From Chlorops oryzae (taxonomy: Eukaryota > Arthropoda > Insecta > Diptera > Chloropidae): a stretch of DNA of 64,000 nucleotides. The notes below the pieces were generated by a model that did no database searches, was not told the DNA's origin, and saw nothing but the letters and a program-made list of their open reading frames with translations. Made by a program: the position numbers and the translations under genes. Position 1 is the stretch's first letter. Each line of letters starts with the position of its first letter. The DNA lies in contig CM035806.1 in NCBI GenBank assembly GCA_020466095.1, forward strand, positions 14,683,724 to 14,747,723, written 5' to 3'. Below are positions 45,283 through 57,215 of the stretch, in pieces.

Positions 45283-45600
45283 ACTATACACTCAGTGTAC
45301 AGAGTAGTTAATAGGCAAAAATGAAATAGTTGACTGCCTACTACACGATACACTTGGTGCATAGCAAGTATACAGAACCGAAGAAAGCAACCGAAGCCGA
45401 ACGGCACGAAGTATACTTTGTATACAGTAATGTGCTTTAGCAACGAAAACACACGAAGAATGCCCATATGCAGCCGCTATCCACTTCGAACGCAGTTATC
45501 ACACCACCGCACCAGCCTAGGACAGTTTTTAACAAAAGTGCATAAGTGTTGTATATCAGCATAGTGTTGTGCACATCATACTTGGTGCTATGGCAGTGAT
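45283..45600 (+). repeat. Cluster of four diverged TACACTTGGTG-type motifs
   Basis: Four related segments of about 26 bp lie at 45283, 45344, 45407 and 45573. Their cores are ATACACTCAGTGTACAG, ATACACTTGGTGCATAG, GTATACTTTGTATACAG and CATACTTGGTGCTATGG. Each core is partly palindromic. The segment has higher GC than its surroundings and has a 67-85 codon frame on the - strand with no known likeness. Confidence 0.5.
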
Positions 45601-45966
45601 CGGGCACTTCCTGTACACAGTTCCGGCTGGGGGGGTACATATCGAAAAGAGAAGAAAAAGAGTACCAAAAGTTGTGACCACTTTTTTTTCCTCCTTTTTC
45701 TAGTCCGCTGCTTAAATGTGATACACATATCTAATTCTAATTGCTGTCAATATGCTCTAAGCACGTTTTTAGGTTGTTTTCCGATCGTAATTGAAGCAAT
45801 TTTAGGTACCGAACTGAGCTGAAGCGGTCTTGGTAAGCGGTTTCAAATGTAAGGTCATTTTTTTTTTTGTTTTTTGACATGTTGACAATTTTTTAATTTG
45901 CGTGGATATTGAATATCATTCTAAACGCGTAATAAAGTATAGAAAAAAATTTAAAAAAAAATTACT

Positions 45967-46179
45967 TTAACCCTTTGATGCCCGTTGTGATGCATTAATT
46001 TTTTGATGGTAACTGAATTTATTCAGTTCTGAGGCAACCATTTCGGTTCTATACACGGGTCTAATATTTTCTTGTGCCCGTGCGAGCATTTTTTTTTTCG
46101 CTTATAAAATAGATTCAGGAAATTCCTGGAAAACTATTTGAGATCATGTTTAGGGCGCCAAACCAAAACGATATTTCAT

Positions 46180-46221
<42 letters not shown>

Positions 46222-46240
46222 GTTAGAACTGAAGGGTTAA
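45967..46240. mobile_element. Possible piggyBac-like element, 274 bp
   Basis: TTAA-CCCTTTGATGCC at the left and GAACTGAAGGG-TTAA at the right agree only over about five terminal bases, but both edges carry TTAA and CCC. It contains the 40-base A run at 46181-46220. Confidence 0.4.
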
Positions 46241-46440
46241 AGAGTGTGTCCTTTACGATCTGTAGATCAATTCCCTTAAACCAATATCCAGATATTCAGT
46301 GCTTTTGAAGAATTCTTCTAAGGTCTTTGGGTTTTCATCAACCAGCGAGAATCTTTGTGAGACGTCAGTTCCGCAGATAAGGCCTGGGGCCTTTGGAGAA
46401 TAACCTGTCGTAAATGTTAGTGCCTTAGATCTAAGTTATA

Positions 46441-46609
46441 CAACCCGATTCTGAATATTTCCGGGGGGACGAATTCCCGGGGAATTTACTTTTCTTGAGT
46501 CTAAAATTCTCCTTTTTGAAATAGATAGGGAAAGGAAAATTATGGGTATCTCCATCAAATTTATTCCTCCAAATATTTGAAAACTAAAAAGTTTACTCTC
46601 GAGAAAAGT
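46441..46609. mobile_element. Inverted-repeat MITE copy 2, truncated
   Basis: Reverse complement of the 4859-5057 element. It starts CAACCCGATTCTGAATATTT and keeps the interior words ATAGGGAAAGGAAAATTATG and CTCGAGAAAAG. The last 40 bp, including the other end, are missing. Confidence 0.75.
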
Positions 46610-47047
46610 CATAATTGTACTATGATTTATAAAAAAAATTTATAAATAAGACCTGGGGAAATTTACCTTCGAGTTTTATGAAGAGAGGTACGACATTTTT
46701 TTTTTTTACTGAAAAAATATATTTAGGCTCATAGTCTTCAACTTAGTTAAAGATTTTTGAAGGTTCAAATCGTTTTCAGGAGAGCTTAGGCCAGGTCTAT
46801 AAATTTTATATGAAAGTTTTTGAAAAATTCAATTATAGCCAAGGGATTTCATTAAGTTAAACCGGCTTGAAGACTAAAAAAAACAAAAAAGTCGAAAATT
46901 TAAACTTTCGAGCTTCTTAAACCGAGTGGAAGACTACGATCCTTAATATGCGAAGGATTCCAACATAGAGTCCCAATACTATTTTTTGTGCATAAATAGA
47001 AACTTCAATACTTATTTTTCATTTGAGCCCTTCAATTTTCTTGCTTC

Positions 47048-47813
47048 AGCTAATGCGGATTCGGCTCGAATTTTTTTCTAAAATCCGGCGTATCCGGCTG
47101 GTTTTTAGATATACGGCAAGCCCACCGGATATCACTACTATCCGGCCGGATGCTGATAGATACCGCAGATTTTGATTTGTTCATCTTTGAGTTTTGCTTT
47201 TTGTTGAACGTGCAAAAGAAATCAGAACAGCTGATTATGCTAGAGTTCAAAAGCAATCGATATTATCATCGATGGTATCGATGTTTTTTAATTTCTTTAA
47301 TAGATATTGATCGAAATAAATTAAGTCAAATTAACTTAATTTAAATCCTAACAAACTTAGTAGTTTATGGAAAAGGATAGACGGTCGTAGTATGAACTTC
47401 GATAATGCTTAAAATTGAAAAACATCGATGTTAGTTAGATACTTACAATCAGATTGATGTTTTTTAATTTTAAGCATTATCCAAGTTTTAATTGCGATTG
47501 TCTATTTTTTACCATAAACTAGATTTGTTTATTATTTTTTGTGATAAATAAATAATTTAGTTTAATGAAATTTAAAAACATCGATAATATCAACGGTTGA
47601 ATCGAATGTTTTCCAGCTCTATATTAAACCAATGAACGGCGTTGCCAGAAAATCATTTATTTCGGACAATCTGTTCAATTGTGGCCAGCGAAAGTACAAT
47701 TTCATACAGAGAAAAAAATTTTCAGATATCCGGATACATAGTATCCGGCTACATATTTTTACCGGATATCCGATATCCGGTTATCTGGCAAATTCACTAT
47801 CCGGCACATCCCT
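47048..47813. mobile_element. Putative hAT-like relic with CCGGATATCC repeats
   Basis: ATCCGG and CCGGATATC words cluster in both directions at 47083-47150 and 47725-47805. The right edge, read inward, is TAGGGATGTGCCGGATA, a usual hAT-type start. The left edge (near CAGCTAATGCGGATTCGG) matches it poorly and no 8-bp duplication was found. The limits are uncertain. Confidence 0.4.
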
Positions 47814-47820
47814 AGTAAAA

Positions 47821-49110
47821 AATAATTAAGAAAATGATTTAAACCATATTATTTCTGAAGGAATATTTTGAAAACATAAAAACTTATAAAATACTAAGTA
47901 GTATTATTTCCATAGTAAGATACATTTAAGGACAGATCGGATTAGATTAGTCATATTGCTATTTGTTTTCTTTGTTGCCAGAAGAACATTTGATGAGAAT
48001 TTCCAAAAAGAAAATTGCTGTATGGCACAACAACAAAAATAAATAAAAAAAATAAAAATTTAAAAAAATTTCACCTCTGTCATCTAGGTAAAAATGACAC
48101 TGAGAATTGTTGAGTTAAGACCTATCTAGATTCGCTGGAGTAGAGTAGTAAACCGGACATACAAACCTAAAGTCGACTTTAAAGTTTAGACATCGAGTAG
48201 TGGTTCACCGGCGGGTCTGAAAATTGAAATTAATTTTAACTGAATTCGTTAATTGAACGCACATAAACGACTTTTCCGAATAAGCTAAAATCAAAATGTT
48301 ATCTTGTCAACAGACTTGGTGTGGGCGGGTGATGGTGGGGGCTGTTTTTTCTTCTTTGTGAATTGCACTGCTTTATTTATTCATTTTTTTTTTTGTGTTT
48401 TTCGCCTTCATTGGTCGCATGTTTTACTACTTACAGCCCACAGTTGAGCAACGATCAAACAACAAAAATGAATTCTTTTTCGATTGCAGAATAAATAATG
48501 AGATTTTTGAGCACATGTCACGCGAAAAAGAATTGTTCCAAGTTTAATTAGTTTCTGGCTACTTAACGAGCATTCTTCATTCTATAATATAGAATCTATA
48601 CCATACGACTGTAAACTGAATAAAAAAAGAACAGCAGACGATCACAAATTAGAATCACTTGATAAAAATTTTTTTTTCGACTATACACCGTGTGTTTGTA
48701 ACGACCACGAAAAAAATGGATAGGTCAGAAAAAAGACGTTCTCTCATCCTGCATCAGACTGTATACATATATGCATAATGTATGTATGTGCGAAGATAAA
48801 GTCAGACATAAGCAAGACAGGTTATCTACAGGACTGTTCTAAAAATTATTTGGCACATATTAATCCTTTGAGGTGAATTAGAAAAAACTGGACAATGGGG
48901 CCGTGCTCCTACTCCCCGCCCTTTAAAACGAAATTGACTTGAAAATCGAGCCATTATACTCCGTATACGCCCTTTTGACTGTATATATAAATATTATAGA
49001 TAGCAATGTTTATCAAAAATAGTTTTCCCAACACCAAGGAGGTCTTTTTTTTGCACATGACTTGACATGTCACATGCATTTTAATTTGATACCAAAAAAA
49101 AAAGGCACTT
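47821..49110. other. No gene seen; AT-rich DNA
   Basis: No frame, RNA or element end was recognised. It has short A/T runs and (ATGT) words near 48770-48790. Confidence 0.5.
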
Positions 49111-49117
49111 CGATTTC

Positions 49118-49200
49118 TTTAGACGGCCCCTGTGCCATAGTTGTCTGAGATGAAAATTAATGAAGTGGGAGGCCCTGGGTTCGACTCCCAGCTAAGGTCA
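49118..49200 (+). mobile_element. tRNA-like SINE head (candidate)
   Basis: An exact B box, GGTTCGACTCC (49178-49188), sits in a perfect T-arm: stem CTGGG/CCCAG with the 7-base loop TTCGACT. A loose A-box-like TGCCATAGTTGTCTGAG lies 46 bases upstream. The ends do not pair as an acceptor stem, so this is not a working tRNA. A T-rich body follows to perhaps 49365. No target duplication was found, so SINE status is likely but unproven. Confidence 0.5.
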
Positions 49201-49385
49201 TGGATGTTCTTTAGTTTTTCTGTTTATGTTTTTCCCTTTGTTTTACCATTTTTCGTGGTATCAAAAAGGGCCCATGAGGCACAAGTGTGTCAAACTTCAT
49301 TGTGGCAGCCACTTTAACCAAACCTTACCTAAATTTCTAAAAAAAAATACTTTTACAATAATTAATAATCTAAATACATACGAAT

Positions 49386-49685
49386 TTTTTAACTAACAAA
49401 ACCCCAAAACTATTAGTGCTTACTCACGCGTTTGATCTTGAAAGGGTTAATGGAAAAATCTGTAAAAAAAAAAAACATCGGCGCGTGGTAAAACGACAGC
49501 GCCGCTTTTTTACGACGATTTGTTAGCGAATTCAACCTTAAAATCGAATTACGACCACTTTTAACCCTTTAACAACCGAATTATTCTTAGATGTTCCCAC
49601 AAACTTAAAAGTTTTGCTCAAAATTTCGAGATTTTTTTTTGTAGCCCAATTAAGATGAATTTCTTATTATATATTTAATCACAGT
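49386..49685. other. Degraded TTAA-CCC element ends
   Basis: A right-type end, TTGAAAGGGTTAA, closes at about 49449 and a left-type end, TTAACCCTTTAACAACC, opens at about 49562, both without clear partners. They look like worn or nested members of the adjoining family. Confidence 0.4.
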
Positions 49686-49810
49686 TTAACCCTTTCACTA
49701 TCATGTTAAAGTCAGATGCACGCATAAAACGTACCAAGCACGCGTAGGACGTCATTCTTATACTTAAAATACTTTTGTGACAATAATGGCAATGGTAATG
49801 AAAGGGTTAA
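49686..49810. mobile_element. piggyBac-like MITE, 125 bp
   Basis: TTAA-CCCTTTCACTATCATG at the left is matched by ATGGTAATGAAAGGG-TTAA at the right. The interior has GTCAGATGCACGC. It is one of three related units in 550 bp. Confidence 0.75.
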
Positions 49811-49908
49811 AGAGAGCCTTAAAAATATACAGCTAAAGATTGCAATTTCATCAAATAAGTATCTTAAAAAATTTGTTATGTAACTTATTAATTTTTATTG
49901 AGTTTAGT

Positions 49909-50012
49909 TTAACCCATTCATTACCACACTAAAATCAGATGCGAGTGCCAAATTCAGTCCTATGATTCAATTATATTTGGTACTGTAATACCAAAGGCAA
50001 TGAAAGGGTTAA
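49909..50012. mobile_element. piggyBac-like MITE, 104 bp
   Basis: TTAA-CCCATTCATTACCA at the left and GGCAATGAAAGGG-TTAA at the right. The interior ATCAGATGCGAGTG matches its two neighbours. Confidence 0.75.
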
Positions 50013-50124
50013 AATGAAGCTCATTACAAAATTTTTACCAAATTAAGTACATACTTACATACATATGTATATGTATATTAAAATTGTATGTACAGCACTT
50101 ATTATTTTTTAGGATGAGTGCGAT

Positions 50125-50229
50125 TTAACCCTTTCATTACCATGCAAAAATCAGATGCACGCGTAAAACTCTATCCTATGTTAAACTGTTGATGTGAATG
50201 TATTAACCCAAGGGTAATGAAAGGGTTAA
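50125..50229. mobile_element. piggyBac-like MITE, 105 bp
   Basis: TTAA-CCCTTTCATTACCATG at the left and GGGTAATGAAAGGG-TTAA at the right. The interior ATCAGATGCACGCGTAAAAC matches the copies at 49686 and 49909. Confidence 0.8.
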
Positions 50230-51956
50230 TGCTTATAACAAAACTGTAAAACAAAATTTCTTGGCCAAGTCTGCGTCATTGGCTTAGGCTCACTTTTAAT
50301 GGTAGGTAGTAATTAGTTTCTCGTATAAGTAACTGAGATCCGTGTCGCCTGACTTCAGCAAATTTTAATAATTGGTATACAGGCGAGTTATTTCCCATTT
50401 TGTGAGTATCTACTGTAGTTTTTCTACTTAATTCAAACTTTTATTGCCGCAGAATTAAACCGAACTGCGATAAAAAACAAAACAAAAAAGAAAAAAAGAA
50501 AAAAGCTAGGCGCGAAATGGCAAATCACAGTGAAGCGTTTACATTTCCGGCGTTTTCGGTTTATTTTCTTTTAAAGATTTTTATTGCTTTTTAGAGTTAT
50601 GTGCGACAATTTTTGAAAGTCGTGAAAATAGAAAAAAAGGGCTCGTAAAAAAACATTCAAGGCTTCTTTATAAGTAATGAAAAAATGTAATTCAAAAAAG
50701 AAACTAAAAGTTTTTTTTTTTTTTAGTTTTTTCTTTTCTTTTCTTTTCGTTTCAATTCATTTCATTTTTTTCGGTCACACACACGCACGCCTAATAACAT
50801 AGCTGTCTGAAAGAAGGTTAAAAGTAAAAAATTCCATGACTCTGTTATTAAATTTTTACAGTGGTTTGTAAAAGGTTCTCAAGGTACTCCCTTGACTTTT
50901 CAATGATTTTATAAGATAATTTAAAAAAATTTATTTTATTATTTATTTTTTGTAATTTTTGGATTTTTTCTAAAAAACGTTCAACTTGAATTGCTGGAGC
51001 AGTGACAATTGGAAGTTCTCGTTAAGACTTCGCCATCAAATCTTCGAAAAGGAAAACTATAAAAAATGAGAAAAAAAAAATAGGAGGAGATGAAAATCTT
51101 GAAACAAGGAAATTGCTTTTCCTTGCTTCTGCTGCTGCTGCTGGTGCTGCTGCTGCTGCTTCTTTTACAGTCGCTGCCGCGATGCTTCGAGTATTTTCCA
51201 TCGAAGCCTTTGTGAGCACAAGAAGTTTGAATGCTGCAGGCCGGGCCGCGATTCTCTCTCATGTACCGCCAATGAAATTCAATGTTTTAGTACGCGGTAG
51301 TCATTTCCCTTTTCTCTTTGTATTTTTTTTTCTTTTTTTTTTTTCGTTAATGCCTCCACAATTTTGTTGTTGTCATCATTAAACTTCAATAGATTTTATT
51401 GCCTTTGTCTTTAGACTTTTCCCCCATCGCGGCCCCGTTTTTCAGACAAATGAAATCATTCGATTCGACTTACTTATTGCCCTTCTTTACATACATTGTC
51501 TTGACAATTTTCCGGAAGAATGTTTTTGTTCTTTCAATTTTCTTTTCAATTTGTTCCTTTCTCAAAGTGCAACGCTCACTTTTCACTTCACAACAGCTCT
51601 CTGTTACCCTACATTTCGCATGCGCGGCAAACTAACGCGTTAAATAGCTGCAAAGTGGGACGCAGTAAAGTTCCATGACGATGTAGATCTTGGCTAACTG
51701 ATAAGCTATAATCTTGTCGTAGACAAATGCCAAAATGCGTTTTTCTCATCTTTTTCTCTTTATTTTTCTTATAGAGTGCAGAGTATGTAGAGTGTGCAGT
51801 ACGTTATGGTGGGGTATAGAATAGAGCACAGGGTAGATGATGATGAAAGTGGTAATCGAGGAAGAGCCTTATTTGGCTCGAGTGTGAGACTGATTTCAGT
51901 AGTCAGATTTAGAGACTTTGAGGGGTTCAAACCCTGCCGAAATCAAGATTCATTTT
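50230..51956. other. No gene seen; AT-rich DNA
   Basis: A (CTG)n repeat lies at 51126-51162 and T runs at 50710-50724. GGGGTTCAAACCCTGCC near 51921 resembles a tRNA T-arm but lacks a good A box. Frames of Ala-rich type across the CTG run are artefacts. Confidence 0.5.
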
Positions 51957-52742
51957 TATACCCGACACACTCTGTGTCAAGGGTATATTGCGTTTGTGTG
52001 GTTGTGTGTAACACCCAAAACCAGTCGAGATAGACCATAAAAAATATATATAGAAATGATCAGCGTCACCAGGAGATTCGATTTAGACATGTCCGTCTGT
52101 CCGTCTGTCTGTATACAGTTATCTTATCGAAGGAGTTGAGCTATCTCGACAAAATTTGGTATGCGCACTCACAGGTACATGAGTAAGAACAAGTTCGAGA
52201 ATGGACCCGATCGGACTATTTTTAGGGGTACCTCCAGTACTAGGGTCTGTTACGAGAACAACAAAAACTGCTCTTAAATTGGAGTTTTTCAAGATATTTT
52301 GATGAAATTTGATATTTGAACATGTTTCACGCAAGTACTATGATCTAAAAAAATTTGAAAAGTGGGCGTGGCACTTATGCCTCGTTTATACCACAAACAT
52401 CGTCCCAAAAAATTTCATTGATCGGTCCATTATTTAGGGTACCTCCAGTACTAGGGTCTGTCACAAAAATCCCAAAATTGCTTAAAAATCTGACTTTTTC
52501 GAAATATTTCAATGAAACTTAGAATTTGAGCGTATATTTAGCCTCCGATTAGAATTTAAAAAAAAATTGGAAAAGTGGGCGTGGCAAAGGAGCGATTTTC
52601 ATAAAGAAAATTAACAAAAGTCGGTATATGGGGCCCCTTATGGACTTAAACACCTCTTGATATTGAAAATTATTTAAAAATGTGTGTTTGTGTCGGGTAT
52701 TCTATTGTCGGGCTCGCCTGACTATAACACCCTTACTTGTTT
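51957..52742 (+). mobile_element. INE-1/DINE-1-like repeat, copy 3, most complete ends
   Basis: It begins TATACCCGACACACTCTGTG, a 5' hairpin in which TATACCC later pairs with GGGTATA. The GTCCGTCTGTCCGTCTGTCT box follows, then the two halves starting GGTACCTCCAGTACTAGG (near 52227 and 52438). It ends GCCTGACTATAACACCC and then TTACTTGTTTT, after the hairpin GTCGGGCTCGCCTGAC. The halves are only 211 bp apart because part of the first half is deleted after its AGTGGGCGTGGCA box. Confidence 0.8.
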
Positions 52743-53818
52743 TTTATTGTTTTTTGTTTGTTTGTTTTCATTTGTTTTACATTGAATTGCATGCGAAAAT
52801 TAATGAAAACATGTTTTTAATTAAAATTGACAGTGTGTTCGGTTGCTGCGACACCAAATCTGTTTAATCAACGGCATTTGAGTCCAATAAAACGAAAAAG
52901 TAGTTCACTTGATAAATATGCATAAGTAAATACCTTCTTGTCTAAGTCAATTGAGATTTGTTATGTTTTTTTTTCCGCGCCTAGGTGTGAACATATCGTG
53001 CGATATTTGTGAAAATTGCATTACCAAATTGAGAGTGAGTCGATTTTTTCCTCTAGAGTTTGAGTAAATCTTGATTACGGTAGGGGCGCCTTTACCGGTT
53101 TATTTTTTCGAAATCAAACGAACTCTTAGAGTACGGGTATGAGGTATCCTCCATAGTGTCCATTTGATTAGTATTGTCGTATGTACTTAAGCTATGACGA
53201 TCGATTTGTACGACCCTTGCTAAGTCTTTAAAAGTAGACGATCTTGCTTTATAGGTCCTTAGCCCATAATGTTGCAGATGGCAGATCTTCAGGTAGGCTA
53301 AACAACACACAAAAAACTGAAAAATATCTTAATCTAAATAGGAATGATCTCAAGATTGTTACCAGATTTCTAATCGATCATGGACCATGATTCATGGTCT
53401 TTTACAATAACATCTTTGGAAAAATTAATGACACGGACACATATGGACTATTTGAACTGCATGCTGAAAGATGTTTTATGATCTAATTCATAAGACTCAA
53501 TCAATAGAAACGAGCTTGTCTCGTCTTTTGAACAACATTTTTTCAACTCGTGTTATATACGAGAATGGTGGTTACTGTCGTGGTTTTTTTTTTTTTAGTA
53601 AAGATTTTCGGATATAGAGGTTCCCAAAAATGGCAGAAGCTATCATACAAATTAAAATACGTATCTAGGTAAACCTATATATTATAACAATTTCGATCCA
53701 AGATTTCTATATTCTTAGAAATAGTTCAATAAGAACATCTTTCCCGTAAAAGCTAGACAATTTTTTACCTGATTCAGGGTTCTGAAATGACATATTGTCG
53801 AAAATTTTGATCATATTT
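52743..53818. other. No gene seen; AT-rich DNA
   Basis: A 17-bp near-palindrome, GACCATGATTCATGGTC, lies at about 53384-53400. There is a short T run at 53585. No coding frame is convincing. Confidence 0.5.
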
Positions 53819-54290
53819 TCTGAGCCTCTTATTTGTAATTATCATTTTTCAATTCGGACTCATTTCGGAGTTATATAAATACTTCTGAGCCTTACATATA
53901 TTGTTTTACATACATAGGTCATCCATCTGAGCCTCTAATTTGTTATATTTTTCAGATTATTTCTATTTTCGGACTCATTTCGGAGTTATTCTTCTGAGAC
54001 TTATACATATATTGGGAAAATTTTTTAAATCATATCTGAGCCTCTTATTTGTTACATTTTCAGATCATTTCTAAATTCGGACTCATTTCGGAGTTATAGT
54101 TAAATACTTCTTAGCCTTATATAATATTGTAAATATTTTGGAATCATACATTTGAGACCCATTTATTTTTATATAATTCGGACATCTTTTGGACTCACAT
54201 ATCTACGCCTCTCATATTTGAAAATTTTCGGAAGTCATTTCGATTCCGAAATTTGAACACTCCGAAAATGTTCAGGCTGGTTGAAAACTT
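53819..54290 (+). repeat. Minisatellite, about 108-bp period (TCTGAGCCTC / TTTCGGAGTTAT)
   Basis: TCTGAGCCTC starts units at 53819, 53926 and 54035 (steps 107 and 109). Each unit also holds CGGACTCATTTCGGAGTTAT and TTCTGAG near its middle. Drifted copies run on to about 54290. It shares its words with the 58.2-58.9 kb element. Confidence 0.75.
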
Positions 54291-54339
54291 TCAAAGATTT
54301 TAATACGTGAGAAATTTCTATATAAATCAACTATAGAAG

Positions 54340-54575
54340 GTCATGTCTAGGGCAACCAGAAACATGCTTTCAGATATGATTTTTTCTTCTTAAAAAAAGA
54401 AATAAAAAAAATCAAATCAAACAGAAAATTAAAATTTTCAAACGTCTCCTATTCTAAAATAACAAATTAGAAAAAAAAGGTGATTTTGTTTGAAATGTAA
54501 AACAAATACAAAACAACAAAAAATGCTTGCTTAAAAAATAAGCAATATCATATATCTGATTGCCCTAGTCATGTC
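54340..54575. mobile_element. hAT-like MITE, 220 bp, perfect 8-bp TSD
   Basis: The body is 54348-54567. Left end TAGGGCAACCAGAAACATG and inverted right end TAGGGCAATCAGATATATG match at most positions. The 8-bp repeat GTCATGTC lies directly outside both (54340-54347 and 54568-54575). The interior is AT-rich and non-coding. Confidence 0.85.
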
Positions 54576-55270
54576 CCTTATTTTTACCCATACAATGTAT
54601 TTATAAAAAAATAAAAAATAAAAAATAAAAATTTATAGCTCCTTCATTCATATGCAAAATTCTTAATGCCATTAAAAATAAATCAATTTTCTGCTCTGCT
54701 ATTTTCATAATTTCCAAAAGCTTTTGTCGGATTAATCAATCGTTCGAAATAAAACACGTTAAAGCGTAGCAAAACCATTAAAATGGCGCAAACAATCTTT
54801 TTGGACAAATGTCCAAAACTATGAACTCGGAATATGAATATCAAGAAGTAGGTAGGTGCTTCATTTGTTTGTTTGTTTGTTTGTTTGTTTGTTTGCGCTT
54901 GTTTGGATAAAAGAATTTTAATCCCCAGATGATTGATAATGATACTCGCACGCTGTCAACACAAGAACTGAATTGAAATTTTCTTCCATCGTCTTCTTCT
55001 TAGCGTTGTTTTACGTTACTCTTCCCTTTTCTTCTCCTTTTCCCTCCCCTCCGCTCCGCTCTGCACTCCCCTCCCCACCCCACCGCTCTGCTCTGCACCA
55101 CTCCGCCTGCCATGGTCTGGTCTCTTATCATTCATTGTGTAAATGCTATGCTTAGGCCATCTTGAGGAGAGCTTGTTGTCCATTCCAAACTGTATGGCTG
55201 TTTGTTTGTTTTTATGCAACGAATGACTGTCACGAATGTTTGAACTTACTTTGGCCTATAATCAATCAGT

Positions 55271-55299
55271 TCGGTCGGTCGGTCGGTCGGTCGGTCGGT
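55271..55299 (+). repeat. (GGTC)n microsatellite
   Basis: About seven tandem CGGT units. Confidence 0.9.
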
Positions 55300-55642
55300 G
55301 GCACGGTGCGTCCGTAAGTGGGTCTCCTAATATCGCCTGCAATTTAGCAGAACTAATTTCTAATGCTTTAACTGATAGAATAAATAGAGGTACTCACAAA
55401 ATTTCTCTTGCCAAATAGAAGTCTATGTGTGTGTGTGTAGCAATATTGTATGTATGTATACATACTTATTGGTTTAGTGAGAAAGCTCAGCTTATCATGC
55501 TTTGGCACGAATTTTGGCTTTTCGGCTATTGGAGCGACAAGTCTCTTTTGAAACAATTTGATTTAGAAAATAAAATATTGTTTTGAACAAATTTAATTTT
55601 ATACTTTTTGAACTTAGCCAATTGAATTGAATGAACGAATGA

Positions 55643-55703
55643 CTGGATGGATGGATAGATAGACAGATGGATGGATTAATATATGCATTGATGGATGGAT
55701 GGA
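55643..55703 (+). repeat. (GGAT)n microsatellite
   Basis: GGAT, AGAT and ACAGAT units in two blocks split by an AT-rich gap. Confidence 0.85.
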
Positions 55704-56570
55704 AGTAATGAAAGAGAGGGATGCACTTAATAATGATAGGTTAAAATTTAATAAAGCTCATTTAAGCCATAATTTATCATATACGCTGTATTTAATTGGG
55801 CAATTTTACATCGCCCATATACATACATACCTACATATATACATATCTATAATACATACAACAGATGAATGCCATATGAAGGCGGGTGCGTGCTTTTTAG
55901 TGCTTCTTCTTTGAAAAAAAAAAATATAAAAAAAATATCCGAATGCAGCGTAGCACTTCCAGCAGCCAATCTACCATCAATGAAACGGCACCGAACGGAA
56001 CGGAATGGAATGAAATGTGGTAGCATTATATGATTAAAATTTTATTTATTGCTCATAAAAGTGGGTTTTCTAAATTTTATTTGTGGATCACATTTGGTTA
56101 GATCTTCTTCATATATCAGACTTAAACGTCAATGCGTCACTTTCTAAATGACACGGCAAAACATTTTCAGTTACACTTTCCGATTCATACGAAATCTCAA
56201 ATGATTTCTTCAATTTTAATGGGCTCTTGATCTGGGCTGTCGCATTGAGATTTCTTTAGGAAAATGATGAAAGTATATTAAGACGTGTCTTTAGTAGCAC
56301 CAATCTGTGAGCTACAGTTATGGTGATGGTTCATTGAAATTGAAACCAGCATCGAAAACTGAATGGAATCATAGAAATTGTTCATTGTTCGATGATGTCT
56401 GTATGATTATATACATCATATACTTTTATGTCTGATGAATACAATTCGAAAAAGGCTCCAAATATTTCCATTGTCTGAAATTGAAAATATTGGTAATCTC
56501 ACGCCAGCTTCTTTAGAGATCGCATTTTCGGTAGCGTCCAATTTCTTAATTCTGTTATCGTCAGCGCACC

Positions 56571-57215
56571 TACTCTCTCTCTTTCTCTCATTATCTTTCT
56601 CTCTCTCTCGGTCTATCTTTCTCTCTCTCTCTCTCTATCTTTCTCTCCTTCTCTAGCGGTCTATCTTTCTCTCTCTCTCTCTATCTTCTCTCTCTCTTTC
56701 TCTCTCTCTTTCACTCTCTCTCTCTCTTTCTCTCTCTCTTCTCTCTCTTTCGCTTTCTCTCTCTCTCTGTTTCTGTCTCTCTATCTCCGTTGCTGTCTCT
56801 CTCTCTCCGTTGCTGTCTCTCTCTCTCCGTTGCTGTCTCTCTCTCTCTCCGTTGCTGTCTCTCTCTCTCTCTGTCTCCGTTGCTCTCTCTCTCTCTGTGC
56901 TCTCTCTCTCTGTTGCGCTCTCTCTCTCTGTTGCTCTCTCTCTCTCTCTCTCTCTCTCTGTTGCTCTCTCTCTCTCTCTGTTGCTCTCTCTCTCTCTGTT
57001 GCTCTCTCTCTCTCTGTTGCTGTCTCTCTCTCTGTTGCTCTCTCTCTCTCTCTCTCACTCTCTCTCTCACTGTTGCTGTCTCTCTCTCTCTTTCTCTGTT
57101 TCTCTCCCTCTTTCTGTATCTCTCTTTCTATATCTGTCTCTGTCTCTCTCTATGTCCGCCTGTATCTCCTTCTCTCTCCCTTCTCTTCTCTTTCTCACCA
57201 TCCATCTTCTCTTCT
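56571..57215 (+). repeat. Polypyrimidine (CT)n tract with 20-bp minisatellite
   Basis: CT-rich for about 640 bp. At 56779-57080 a unit of about 20 bp, (CT)n plus CCGTTGCTGT, repeats and then decays to (CT)n plus TGTTGCT. Frames in all three + phases are artefacts. Confidence 0.9.

Larger units (their letters stand above)
54576..56570. other. No gene seen; microsatellites
   Basis: (TTTG)n at 54863-54895, a CTCCG/CCCCT-rich patch at 55035-55110, (GGTC)n at 55271-55299, (GGAT)n at 55643-55703, (CATA)n near 55820-55850 and GGAAC/GGAAT pentamers at 56003-56028. Confidence 0.5.

Noticed and set aside
45210..45467. 85-codon frame on the - strand as a membrane protein
   Set aside because: Hydrophobic look comes from AT-rich codons; no start context, no family likeness, and it overlaps the dyad motif cluster.
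49118..49200. Functional tRNA gene
   Set aside because: The T-arm is perfect, but the A box is poor and the two ends do not pair as an acceptor stem; treated as a SINE head.
51915..51940. tRNA-like T-arm GGGGTTCAAACCCTGCC
   Set aside because: No acceptable A box or acceptor pairing nearby; most likely chance.
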